Assembly (NCBI RefSeq): GCF_014831675.1
Contig: NZ_VJXY01000048.1
Coordinates: 1 to 56,895 of the forward strand
Origin: Komarekiella delphini-convector SJRDD-AB1
GTDB taxonomy: Bacteria; Cyanobacteriota; Cyanobacteriia; Cyanobacteriales; Nostocaceae
Length of the DNA: 56,895 nucleotides
Direction of reading: 5' to 3'
Of the stretch, positions 40,990 through 49,593 are shown piece after piece; the first letter of the stretch is position 1, and every line of letters starts with the position of its first letter. A model generated the notes under the pieces. The model was not told the origin of the DNA. It did no database searches and worked only from the letters and a program-made list of their open reading frames with translations. The translations under genes were made by a program, and so were the position numbers.

Positions 40990-42087
40990 TTAACTATTTC
41001 CGAAATCGCATCTAAGATCTAAAATCTTGTGGAACCAGTTTTCAAAGCGATCGCCTAATGCTTGAAGAGAAAATTCTGTCTCTGCTTGCTGGCGACAAGT
41101 GTATCGGTTAATTTCATCAAGGCGGGCGATCGCATCTATCAAACCAGGAACACTATCAGGTTCTACCAAAAAGCCAGTTTTGCCATCTTGGACAATTTCC
41201 GCAGGCCCACCCCGGCGATAAGAAATCACTGGTACACCACAAGCTAAGCTCTCAATTGTCACATTTCCAAATGCTTCCACCCAATGAGGCGTCATCAATA
41301 AGGCGCGACATTCACCCATTACCTGCTGCATTTGATTTGTTGATAAAAACCCCAGATATTCCAAAGGTGCATTTGGGTAATCCTGACAAATTTTTTGCCA
41401 GTACAACTCATCCTGAATTTTACCCATAACCTTTAGAGGAATATTCGTGCTTTGCGACGCTGCTACCGCATCCTCCAAACCTTTTTCTGGTGCAATTCTA
41501 CCTACCCAAGCTAACTGCTGCTTTGGTTCGCTGCAAAAATCATACAGTGATAAATCAATACCGTTACTTAAATAAGGACACTCCTGCTCAAGCGCGAAAG
41601 TAGCAGCTTGCGTTTGTGTATGAAAGCCAATCGTACCGGGAAACTGCTTGACTAATTGTTTGATAATTTGGTCTAAAGCATTACTCAATGAACCCATACT
41701 GACTAAATGGGCGATCGCACAGCCAAAAAAAGGTGTAAGGTAAAACGGCAACCAATCGTAAGCAAAGTTCACAATCAAGTCATAATCACCTTGAACCTGA
41801 CGAGTATAATCCCACATATTTGCCAGCAAAGAATTTTCCGGCATAGTAATCGGGGCTGTGCGTTCCTGACTTTGGGCAATGATTTGTAAATTACCAGGAA
41901 TTTGCACCAACGGTAGATCATTCCAACTAGAACCAGCGGGGGCGACGATTTGCAGTTGATGTCCTCGCCGAATCATTTCTTGGGCAATATTATATAAACT
42001 CAATTCCACACCGCCACCCATACCGCTACCCAGAGGTCCAACAGGAGTAGAGACAAAAAGTAATTTCATTTTGGCAGAAACAGTCAT
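40990..42087 (-). CDS. glycosyltransferase family 4
   Basis: This 365-residue GT-B retaining glycosyltransferase has an N-terminal GGGVELSLYNIAQEMIRRGHQLQIV segment at about 24-48, donor-site VGRIAPEKGLEDAV near 193, and the EAFGNVTIESLACGVPVISYRRGGPAEIV signature near 272-300. The sugar donor and acceptor are unknown. ATG 42087 is taken, though the in-frame ATG seven codons later (MKLLFVSTP) is an equally typical start. Predicted cytosolic or membrane-peripheral. Confidence 0.85.
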   Translation of the reverse strand: MTVSAKMKLLFVSTPVGPLGSGMGGGVELSLYNIAQEMIRRGHQLQIVAPAGSSWNDLPLVQIPGNLQIIAQSQERTAPITMPENSLLANMWDYTRQVQGDYDLIVNFAYDWLPFYLTPFFGCAIAHLVSMGSLSNALDQIIKQLVKQFPGTIGFHTQTQAATFALEQECPYLSNGIDLSLYDFCSEPKQQLAWVGRIAPEKGLEDAVAASQSTNIPLKVMGKIQDELYWQKICQDYPNAPLEYLGFLSTNQMQQVMGECRALLMTPHWVEAFGNVTIESLACGVPVISYRRGGPAEIVQDGKTGFLVEPDSVPGLIDAIARLDEINRYTCRQQAETEFSLQALGDRFENWFHKILDLRCDFGNS

Positions 42088-42194
42088 CCGCAGAGAGTAT
42101 GAACAGTAGAGTTATACTCTTATTCTCTGTGCCTCTGCGTCTCTGCGTGATACTAATTCATACTTTCACTCAGCAACACCAATTTTAATTCCTT

Positions 42195-42986
42195 TTATTT
42201 GTCAACTAGCCCCTCAGACTCAACCACTGAAATGTAAACTTGCTTTGAAGTAACTTGTTGAACAGCCACAGATAATGTCTCAAGTGGTTCTTCACAGGAA
42301 CAACTTGCAACCCCATCCCTTGGTTTAACAGCCAAAGTTATTAGAGGCTCCTTAGTAAACAAGGGACATGAGGGCAATTGCCATTTTACAGTTGATATAT
42401 TCAAGTCTTTGATTAATCCAGTGCCGATATCCAGCAGCCAGCCGTGAACCATAGGTGCTTTTTGATCGTGGAGTGCTTTACGCATAATAGAAGTTTGGTA
42501 CAGATTTTTAACCTGTGCCAAAACATTGATTTCCGCCAAGCGATTCAGACGTTCTTTTCTAGTTGGTAAAATATCAATTTCGTCTTGTTTTTGTAAATAA
42601 AGTTCTCGAATTGGATTCACCCAGTTATCAATAATTCCAGTTGTTCTCCCTTCTAATGCCGCCTTAATTCCGCCACAATCATAGTGCCCGCAAATAATAA
42701 TGTGTTCAACTTCTAGATGACAAATTGCGTATTCTAAAACAGCTAAAAAGTTAATATCCGTCAAAGAAACTTGATTAGCAATATTACGATGTACAAAAAA
42801 TTCTCCGGGTTCGGTGCGGGTAAAATTTGTTAAGGGCAGACGACTATCAGAACACCCAATGTAGAGAAAGGGTGGTTTTTGTCCACTACTCAACTTTTCA
42901 AAGTAGATTGGGTCTATAGCTAGTTTTTCTGCAACCCAAGCCTGATTATTTTCCAGGACTTCGTTGATGTTGTGATATTTCATCAA
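42195..42986 (-). CDS. beta-type carbonic anhydrase
   Basis: This 263-residue beta-carbonic anhydrase has zinc ligands C45 (in CSDSR, with D47-R49 dyad), H101 and C104 (CGHYDCGG). It interconverts CO2 and bicarbonate. There is no signal peptide, so it is cytosolic. It differs from carboxysomal CcaA, which carries a long C-terminal extension; here the C-terminal ~60 residues are short and include a Cys-rich SCSCEEPLE. No carboxysome genes are nearby. Start: ATG 42986 or the adjacent ATG one codon later. Confidence 0.92.
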   Translation of the reverse strand: MMKYHNINEVLENNQAWVAEKLAIDPIYFEKLSSGQKPPFLYIGCSDSRLPLTNFTRTEPGEFFVHRNIANQVSLTDINFLAVLEYAICHLEVEHIIICGHYDCGGIKAALEGRTTGIIDNWVNPIRELYLQKQDEIDILPTRKERLNRLAEINVLAQVKNLYQTSIMRKALHDQKAPMVHGWLLDIGTGLIKDLNISTVKWQLPSCPLFTKEPLITLAVKPRDGVASCSCEEPLETLSVAVQQVTSKQVYISVVESEGLVDK

Positions 42987-43156
42987 TATTTCCGGGAGTC
43001 GTCTATAATCAATATTTTATATTATTCATATTTATAGATAGTTGATAAATTTAACGTAATCTTAAGCTATAAAAATTTGCCTTTTGAAAATAAAGTCAAT
43101 AAACTTACAGTTAGTGCAGATTAAACACTATTAAAAGCGATACCACTGAAAATTGT

Positions 43157-43609
43157 ATGGTCAAAAGATTGAGATTTAGTATACTGCTGTTAGCAATTAT
43201 GGGATTGGCATTGCCATTCAGTGCCAAGGCAAGTTTTAACGGTAAACTTGCGGTAGAAATTGATGGATTAAAGAACAAACAAGGACAAGTCTGCGTTAGC
43301 ATCTTTGCCAGTAGTCAAGGGTTTCCTAATAACCGCGATCGCGTCTTACAAAAACAGTGTATTAAAATTACTGACACTCCCTTACTAGTTAACTTTGAGA
43401 ACTTAAAAGCAGGTAACTATGCTGTTGCTGTCATCCACGATCAAAATAATGACAGTACTCTCAATCGTAATGGCCTTGGTATGCCCATCGAAGGCTTTGG
43501 GTTTTCCAGAAACCCAGAAGTTCGCACGAGTGCGCCCAAGTTCGGCGAAGCCGCATTTTTAGTAGCAGGGCCAAACACCAATATTCAAATCCAGTTGAAG
43601 TATTTTTAG
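43157..43609 (+). CDS. DUF2141 family secreted protein
   Basis: This 150-residue protein has an N-terminal signal peptide (MVKRLRFSILLLAIMGLALP, cleavage after SAKA) followed by a DUF2141 beta-rich domain: VEIDGLKNKQGQVCVSIF near 34, FENLKAGNYAVAVIHDQNND near 92-111 and LGMPIEGFGFSRNP near 118. It is probably periplasmic or exported; the function is unknown. Convergent with the HEAT-repeat gene, with stops three bases apart. Start ATG 43157. Confidence 0.85.
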   Translation: MVKRLRFSILLLAIMGLALPFSAKASFNGKLAVEIDGLKNKQGQVCVSIFASSQGFPNNRDRVLQKQCIKITDTPLLVNFENLKAGNYAVAVIHDQNNDSTLNRNGLGMPIEGFGFSRNPEVRTSAPKFGEAAFLVAGPNTNIQIQLKYF

Positions 43610-43611
43610 GC

Positions 43612-44784
43612 TTATTGTCGTGAATCTTGGTGTGAATCTTCTGGTAAAATCTTTTGTTCAGACAAGGCACGTATTCGATTGATCTGAGTCAAAGCATACC
43701 TTGCTGTCGCCTGCACTTCGGCATCGGGATCTTCTAGAGCATGACGTAACACCTGACTCATTTGACTTACCATGTCATAAATACGAGTCAGGTCACGAAT
43801 CGCATTTTGCCGCACTTGTGGGCTTGGATCTTGCATTGAAATTGCTAAAGCACGGTTCATCGGTTTGAGTGTACGGACGCCAATTTCTGCTAAAGCTGCC
43901 AAAACTAAGCTAGTTTGTTGAGAATCTGTATCAACCATCAGCTCCATCAATGGCTGAATTGCCCGTGAGTCTCCCTGCTGACCCAAATCCCAAATAGCTT
44001 TGCGCCGCTTTGTTGGGTCGTGACTACCTAAGTCTTTAATCAACTCGTCAACAATATTAACCTTAGCAAGACGAGAAGTTTTGTCTGGTAGCAGCAGTTT
44101 TGTAGGTGGTGGTGTGTGTGAACTAGTTACAGATGTATCTTGATGCTGATTTGGTGTCGTCTCTGATGGTAACGGCGGTACTACTGGGTCTTTATCAGCT
44201 TTACTGAAAGTTTTGCTATCTAAAGTTTTGAAATTTTGGGCTAATCTAACCTGACGCACCCATTTCATCAGATAAAGCATTGCGCCAATAGCCCCCAAAG
44301 ACCCAAGCCCCAGTAATAACCACCAAACTAAGCCTCGCTGAGTTTGCTTGGGCTTAGCAGTTGATTGGGAAGTGGAGATAGGAGCAGCAAAAATTGGAGA
44401 ATCAATAATCGAAGAAGTAACAATTGGATTTTTTACTACCAAAGCTGCTTGCAGACTCCGCTGAGTTGTCACATCAGCAATACCATCTACTCTTTTTAAA
44501 CCCTTTGCTTTCTGGAATTTAGCTACAGCCATTCGTGTACTGGTGTTGTAGCGTCCATTTACCCCACGATTGTAGTATCCTAACTTCTTTAATTGGGTTT
44601 GCAATGCCTGCACATCAGGCCCGCTAATACCGGGTTTGAGAACAGTTTGCTGAGCAGTTGATATAGAACTTTGTGCAAGTTTTATGATTTTAGGTGCAAG
44701 GTTAGGTGTAGCTGTACTTGCCCGTGGGTAAACCAGGCAAGAGAAACAGGTAAATATTAAGATTGAGGAACGGCGCAGCCTCAT
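43612..44784 (-). CDS. peptidoglycan-binding / HEAT-repeat membrane protein
   Basis: A 390-residue protein with an unusual order. A signal-like N-terminus (about 1-25) is followed by a PG_binding_1 domain near 48-110 (GPDVQALQTQLKKLGYYNRG...YNTSTRMAVAKFQKAKGL), a linker, one membrane helix near 148-168 (WWLLLGLGSLGAIGAMLYLM), a Pro/Thr-rich linker, and HEAT/PBS repeats from about 245 (RRKAIWDLGQQGD, SPQVRQNAIRDL, DAEVQATARYAL). The layout suggests a wall-binding domain outside and a protein-interaction scaffold inside. No catalytic residues are recognised. Start: ATG 44784. Confidence 0.8.
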   Translation of the reverse strand: MRLRRSSILIFTCFSCLVYPRASTATPNLAPKIIKLAQSSISTAQQTVLKPGISGPDVQALQTQLKKLGYYNRGVNGRYNTSTRMAVAKFQKAKGLKRVDGIADVTTQRSLQAALVVKNPIVTSSIIDSPIFAAPISTSQSTAKPKQTQRGLVWWLLLGLGSLGAIGAMLYLMKWVRQVRLAQNFKTLDSKTFSKADKDPVVPPLPSETTPNQHQDTSVTSSHTPPPTKLLLPDKTSRLAKVNIVDELIKDLGSHDPTKRRKAIWDLGQQGDSRAIQPLMELMVDTDSQQTSLVLAALAEIGVRTLKPMNRALAISMQDPSPQVRQNAIRDLTRIYDMVSQMSQVLRHALEDPDAEVQATARYALTQINRIRALSEQKILPEDSHQDSRQ

Positions 44785-44941
44785 AATTTTGGAAGTCTCA
44801 GCCTGAACGTGCTTTTGAAGTCATGGATACAACAATAACTTCCAGTGGTGTAAATGTTAACTTATAACGTGACACAAAAAATCTTGTCAGTATTCAGTTG
44901 TCATTAGTTACTCCTTTCCCCATCTCTTCATCTGTTGTTGG

Positions 44942-46039
44942 TTAAGGCAAGATTTCTGGTTCAGATTCTCTCACAGTTAGGGTTACGGGATTTAGCTTAT
45001 TAGCCGATGCTTCTAAAAGCTGTTGTTGCTGTGTAGTAGTTTTTTCGTTGACAGTAACCGTGTTATTTTGCCCAGATAAGGTATCGCGTTGGTTGATGAG
45101 ATAGATGCTGATTAAAGTCAGGCCTACTCCTATCCACTGCAACGGGCTAAGAACTTCGCAGAGGAAGAGATTACCAAAAAGCAGAGCAAAGATAGGTGTG
45201 AGAAAAGTGAGGGAACTGAGACTGGTGAGACTACCACTAGAAGCGAAGTAGAAAAATAACCCGTAGGCGATCGCACTGCCAAATATGGTAGCGTAACCTA
45301 AAGCCACCCACTCAGACGCTCCAAGATTCTGCCACTGTTGAGATTCAACAACTGATGAAATTCCCCATAACGGTAATCCACCTAAAATCATGTGCCATCC
45401 TGTCGCAGATACCGGGTCAGCATATCTACAGACAAATCGGATCATCACCGTTCCCACAGCCATTGACAGCGCGGCTAACAGCATTAACCACTCACCACTA
45501 GCAAATAAATCTTGCCAGTTGCCTAGTGTGATATTTGCACCGGAGTCAAGCAAATTTAAGATCCACTCATCCGGCAAACCAATTAAACTAATGCCTGTGA
45601 CTCCCAATCCTAACCCCAGCCATCCCCAGAAACCGATGTGTTCCTGAAATAGCCACAACGACAGCAAAGCGACAGCCAAAGGTTGCGAGTCAATCATCAC
45701 AGACCCTAACCCAGCACTAGTTCTGACTAATCCCTCTGCCAAAAAGCCTTGAAACAGCGTCCCATCCACCAAAGCAAATAAGGTAATCCACAGCCATGCT
45801 GACCAACCTTTGGGCTGGGGTCTACCCATGAATGTTGCTGCGATTAAAATTAACACCCCAGCTGGTAGCAAACGCACTCCCGCCATGAATAACGGTGTCG
45901 TGTGGGGTATCACTCCTTTCATCGCCACCATTGCCGTTCCCCATAGGAAAAACGGGGCGATTAACAATAGGGGAGCAAAGGGAAGTCGAGACTCACTGAG
46001 TTTCAGCTGCATGGGTTTGCTGATGCCTTTATTTAACAA
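44942..46039 (-). CDS. EamA/DMT family transporter
   Basis: This 365-residue protein is predicted to have ten membrane helices in two EamA repeats (first near 20-145, PFFLWGTAMVAMKG; second near 180-315, GWHMILGGLPLWG and LFFYFASSGSLTSLSSLTFLTPIFALLFGNLFLCE). It has a polar C-terminal tail of about 45 residues. Members export amino acids or other metabolites; the substrate here is unknown. Start: ATG 46039; the ATG ten codons in is an alternative. Confidence 0.85.
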   Translation of the reverse strand: MLNKGISKPMQLKLSESRLPFAPLLLIAPFFLWGTAMVAMKGVIPHTTPLFMAGVRLLPAGVLILIAATFMGRPQPKGWSAWLWITLFALVDGTLFQGFLAEGLVRTSAGLGSVMIDSQPLAVALLSLWLFQEHIGFWGWLGLGLGVTGISLIGLPDEWILNLLDSGANITLGNWQDLFASGEWLMLLAALSMAVGTVMIRFVCRYADPVSATGWHMILGGLPLWGISSVVESQQWQNLGASEWVALGYATIFGSAIAYGLFFYFASSGSLTSLSSLTFLTPIFALLFGNLFLCEVLSPLQWIGVGLTLISIYLINQRDTLSGQNNTVTVNEKTTTQQQQLLEASANKLNPVTLTVRESEPEILP

Positions 46040-46382
46040 GCGTAAAAATTGCTTTACCCAATTTTACCGAATTATGTAGTTTTGTGTTCTCTTTAGCGTA
46101 GCCTCTGTCTACAACACGCTCCGCGAACGCAGATAAGGCAAGAATATTCAGATTGGAACGAGGATTCTTTTTTCCCCATTCCCCAATCCCCAGTCCCCAA
46201 CCTTCGAGAGAGACAATCATCACCTAGAAAACCCAAAATAAAAATATTCCTCTTCACTTGCAAAGAGGGATTCTGTCGTAATTGGGGGGAATTGAGTAGA
46301 CATGATATGACATAATTTTTTGTTTAACCTTTGTAAACTGCGATTAATCGCATGGCAAATAACAATACAGGAAGAGACACTT

Positions 46383-46907
46383 ATGGGACTTTTTGATCAA
46401 ATTCTTGGGGCCGTCGCTAATCCCAATCAACAAGGTAGTTTGGGGCAACTGGGGAGTATCATCAACACTGTAGATCAGTTGAGCAATAGCACAGGAACAG
46501 ACCCTTCTACTATTCAATCAGTTTTGTCAGTTGTAGGTGGTCAGGTGCGTTCTGCTTTACAACAAAAGCAAGCTACAGAGGGTAATGAAGCAGCGCAAAC
46601 TTTAGTGAATCAATATGCTGGGAATTCTCCTAACCCCCAAGCCGTTAATTCGCTATTTTCTCCTAACATACAACAACAGGTAGCTGACTTTGCTGCCCAG
46701 CGCACGGGGTTAAATGCTGGCACTATTCAACAATTGTTGCCTCTACTTGTGCCTATTGTGCTGAATTTCTTGAAATCTGGTGCGAATGCTCAGAATCCCC
46801 AAAGTGGTGGAAATTCAGTACTCAATTCTTTCTTGGATGCAGACGGAGATGGCGATGTTGATATTGCTGATGCTATCCAGTTAGCTAGTCGCCATATCAG
46901 ACGCTAA
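46383..46907 (+). CDS. DUF937 (YidB-like) protein with calcium-loop-like end
   Basis: This 174-residue protein from ATG 46383 (GGAAGAG eight bases upstream); an in-frame codon at 46320 is open but unlikely as the start. It begins GLFDQILGAVANPNQQGSLG and follows the DUF937 pattern of helical repeats (SVVGGQVRSALQQKQ, LFSPNIQQQVADFAAQRTGL, LLPLLVPIVLNFLKSG). The last residues hold DADGDGDVDIADAIQLA, an EF-hand/dockerin-like calcium-binding loop. No signal sequence. The function is not established. Confidence 0.82.
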   Translation: MGLFDQILGAVANPNQQGSLGQLGSIINTVDQLSNSTGTDPSTIQSVLSVVGGQVRSALQQKQATEGNEAAQTLVNQYAGNSPNPQAVNSLFSPNIQQQVADFAAQRTGLNAGTIQQLLPLLVPIVLNFLKSGANAQNPQSGGNSVLNSFLDADGDGDVDIADAIQLASRHIRR

Positions 46908-47274
46908 ATGAAAAGGTAGGAAAGCGGAGGGGCAAGGGGAGCAGGAGGGACAGATATATTTTGGAATGTCAAAATGAATCTTTGATACTCTGTTCATCCA
47001 CCTTTGAACTGGATTCATCCATCTTGGAACTGGATTCATCCACTTTTGAACTAGATTTATCCATGTTTGAACTAGATTCATCCACCTTGGAACTGCGTTA
47101 ACGAGTCTTTGAGCTTTGTGGACAAGCATAAAAACTCCACTCCTCTGCCCCTCTGCTTCCCCCACTCCTATACTCCCAAACCTCTCTTCAAAAAAATATT
47201 ATCTACTAGCCTCTCTGTAATGATATCTTCAGCAATGAACGCTACATCTTGCAGTCTAAACAGAGAGATAAAAG
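46908..47274. other. intergenic region with tandem repeats
   Basis: It holds a G-rich low-complexity tract (46920-46945), five 21-bp tandem repeats (46993-47097), and promoter DNA for the APC permease. A 94-codon frame on the minus strand (46881-47165) overlaps the repeats but looks accidental. Confidence 0.5.
46993..47097. repeat. five 21-bp tandem repeats
   Basis: Units start at 46993, 47014, 47035, 47056 and 47077, based on TTCATCCACCTTTGAACTGG plus one base; each unit differs from the next at two to five positions. A 21-bp period keeps any reading frame (SSTFELD on plus, heptads of MN-V--W on minus), but neither strand has a convincing gene. Intergenic. Confidence 0.85.
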
Positions 47275-48570
47275 ATGTCCTCTACAAACTCACCGCCCCA
47301 ACTGAAACGAGAGTTAGGGGTTGCTGGTGCAACTCTAATGGGACTGGGTTCGATTGTTGGTACGGGTGTATTTGTCAGTATTGGAATTGCAGCGGGGATT
47401 GCTGGGCCTGCGGTAATTCTGGCGGTAGCAATAGGGGCAATTGTCGCTACCTGTAATGGACTCAACAGCGCTCAGTTGGCAGCAAATCATGCTGTTAGTG
47501 GTGGCACTTACGAATATGGCTACAAGTATCTCACCCCCGCCTTGGGCTTCACAGCCGGCTGGATGTTTTTGGTAGCAAAAACTGCTTCAGCTGCAACCGC
47601 TGCCTTGGGTTTTGCCGGCTACTTGCTAAATGCCGTGGGTTGGAGTTCCACTTGGACTGTTCCTATAGCCCTTTTATCTGTAGTAATTGTCACGCTGGTC
47701 GTTTTAAGTGGTATCCGGCGATCTAATGTTGCCAATTCTGTGATTGTCTCAGTAACTTTACTCTCTTTAGGGTTCTTTGTCCTAGTTTGCTTACCAAGGG
47801 CTGCTGAGGTAGGGATGGACAATTTAACACCATTTTTTACAAGTTCACCAGGGGCGATACTCCATGCTAGTGCCCTGATGTTTGTCGCCTACACAGGTTA
47901 TGGTCGCATTGCCACAATGGGGGAAGAAGCACGTTCCCCAAGGGAAACTATTCCGAAAGCCATGATTGTCTGTCTGCTATTGACAATGGTGCTTTATATA
48001 GCAGTAGCAGCAGTTGGAATTGGGGCTGTGGGAGCAGATGTCTTAGGCAATGCCACTTTACAGACAAAAGCCGCTCCTCTAGAGGTAGCAGTCCGCAGTG
48101 TTGCCGGTTCGGGTGCTGCCTTTGTCTTAGCTATTGGGGCGATGACGGCGATGTTGGGTGTGCTACTGAACTTAATTTTGGGTTTATCGCGTGTATTACT
48201 GGCAATGGGACGCCGCTCGGATGCTCCAAGATTTTTAGCGCGTCTTAACCAACAACAGACAACGCCATACTGGGCTGTGCTATTTGTGGGAATAGCGATC
48301 GCTCTGTTAGTACTGTTAGGCAATGTGAAAACAACTTGGTCGTTTAGTGCCTTCAGTGTCTTAATTTACTACGCAGTTACCAACTTAGCAGGTTTACGCC
48401 TCACCTCATCTGAGCGACTCTATCCTGTATGGGTGGGTTGGATAGGTCTTTTATCTTGTCTTTTCTTAGCTTTCTGGGTGGAATCTTCGATTTGGCAAGT
48501 AGGTTTAGGCTTGATTGTTGCTGGGTTAATTTGGCATAAAGTTCGGCAGGCGATCGCGCGCTCGGCGTAG
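47275..48570 (+). CDS. APC-family amino acid permease
   Basis: This 431-residue APC superfamily transporter has about 12 predicted helices. The first-helix GLGSIVGTGVFVSIGIAAG motif at about 23-41 and the sixth-helix MFVAYTGYGRIATMGEEARSPRETIPKA near 201-228 are the substrate- and ion-binding landmarks of the family. The substrate is unknown, likely an amino acid. The start at ATG 47275 sits in an A-rich leader with no strong ribosome binding site. Monocistronic. Confidence 0.88.
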   Translation: MSSTNSPPQLKRELGVAGATLMGLGSIVGTGVFVSIGIAAGIAGPAVILAVAIGAIVATCNGLNSAQLAANHAVSGGTYEYGYKYLTPALGFTAGWMFLVAKTASAATAALGFAGYLLNAVGWSSTWTVPIALLSVVIVTLVVLSGIRRSNVANSVIVSVTLLSLGFFVLVCLPRAAEVGMDNLTPFFTSSPGAILHASALMFVAYTGYGRIATMGEEARSPRETIPKAMIVCLLLTMVLYIAVAAVGIGAVGADVLGNATLQTKAAPLEVAVRSVAGSGAAFVLAIGAMTAMLGVLLNLILGLSRVLLAMGRRSDAPRFLARLNQQQTTPYWAVLFVGIAIALLVLLGNVKTTWSFSAFSVLIYYAVTNLAGLRLTSSERLYPVWVGWIGLLSCLFLAFWVESSIWQVGLGLIVAGLIWHKVRQAIARSA

Positions 48571-48808
48571 GATTATTTTTAAATCTCCAAATATCTCTCA
48601 TAAGAATGAAATTAATTACTAACTATAGATAGTGGTGTTAGTAGTTTAGGATAGCTAAAGTTATTTAATAGTCCAGCATTACACTGTTGTTGAGTCACGA
48701 TCCTAATCTTGACGTTGCGGTGCTGGCGATTTTCTGCCTATCTGGGTAGTCTGGATTGCCTTAACTAGACGTTTCATTAGCACAGCGACAGACACTAGCA
48801 AAACAGAT
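48571..48808. other. intergenic region
   Basis: AT-rich spacer of 238 bases that must hold the pentapeptide gene promoter. No repeat or gene recognised. Confidence 0.35.
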
Positions 48809-49348
48809 ATGACAGATATGAAAGCAGACGAACTCCTGAAAAACTATGCAGCAGGCGTAAGAGACTTTACTGCTGTCAACCTGAGTGAAGCAAATTTAAG
48901 GGAAGCTAATCTTAGTGGAGCAATTTTAGATAGAGCCATATTAGACGGAGCTAATCTGAGCCATGCTAACTTAGCGCAAACCAGTTTGATTGAGGCAGAC
49001 CTCAACGGAGCAAATTTGAGCTATGCAAACCTCAGTGGCAGCAATTTAGGTGGAGCCATCTTGGATGGAGCTATTCTAGATGGAGCATTTCTAGATGGAG
49101 CTAATTTGAGTCAGGCTGACTTGACTGTTGCCAAACTCATTCAAGCAAGCCTGAGCGAGGCGGAGTTACAAGAGGCAAACTTGAACGCTGCAAATTTAGA
49201 TGGAGCCGATTTGAGTGGAGCAGATTTAACTGTAGCCGACTTGACTCAAGCGAATCTCACCCAAGCCGATTTGAACCAGACAAATTTGAGCGGAGCCAAT
49301 TTAGATGGCGCAAATATAGAAGGAACAATCCTAGATGAAAACTCTTGA
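48809..49348 (+). CDS. pentapeptide-repeat protein
   Basis: This 179-residue protein is made almost entirely of A(N/D)LSX pentapeptide repeats (from about residue 24, NLSEANLREANLSGAILDRA, to the end), which should fold into a quadrilateral beta-helix of about seven coils. The short N-terminal segment (MTDMKADELLKNYAAGVRDF) is common in cyanobacterial members. No signal peptide, so cytosolic or thylakoid-associated. The function is unknown. Start ATG 48809, with an alternative ATG three codons later. Confidence 0.88.
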   Translation: MTDMKADELLKNYAAGVRDFTAVNLSEANLREANLSGAILDRAILDGANLSHANLAQTSLIEADLNGANLSYANLSGSNLGGAILDGAILDGAFLDGANLSQADLTVAKLIQASLSEAELQEANLNAANLDGADLSGADLTVADLTQANLTQADLNQTNLSGANLDGANIEGTILDENS

Positions 49349-49593
49349 CCATACAAGTGTGCTGAGTGCTTATACCAGTTTCCGTTAAACGTGAAATATA
49401 TTTTTTTTGTAGACACACACGTACAATGGTTTTTTGTAGAGGCGTTACGTTGCTAGAAATTAATGTAGAGACATTGCATTGCAACGTCTCTACAGGATTT
49501 AAATATATCGTGATTAACGGCAGTTTTTTAGGGTAAGTTACGCTGTCGCTAATACACCCGACAAAAGTTACAGGTTATTAAATCCCCGTGTTC
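49349..49593. other. intergenic region with dispersed hairpin
   Basis: It includes the GTAGAGAC hairpin at 49465-49493 and a related half-copy near 49434 (TGTAGAGGCGTTACGTTGC). No gene. Confidence 0.4.
49465..49493. repeat. GTAGAGAC-type hairpin repeat
   Basis: GTAGAGACATTGC and GCAACGTCTCTAC form a 13-base stem with one mismatch and a three-base loop. This is a widely dispersed Nostoc-group palindrome and could act as a terminator between the convergent flanking genes. Confidence 0.65.

Noticed and set aside
46993-47097. CRISPR array
   Set aside because: Repeats are directly adjoining 21-bp units with no spacers, and no cas genes are present.
46881-47165. 94-codon minus-strand frame as a gene
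   Set aside because: It consists largely of the 21-bp repeats and overlaps the end of the DUF937 gene. No ribosome binding site and no recognisable domain.
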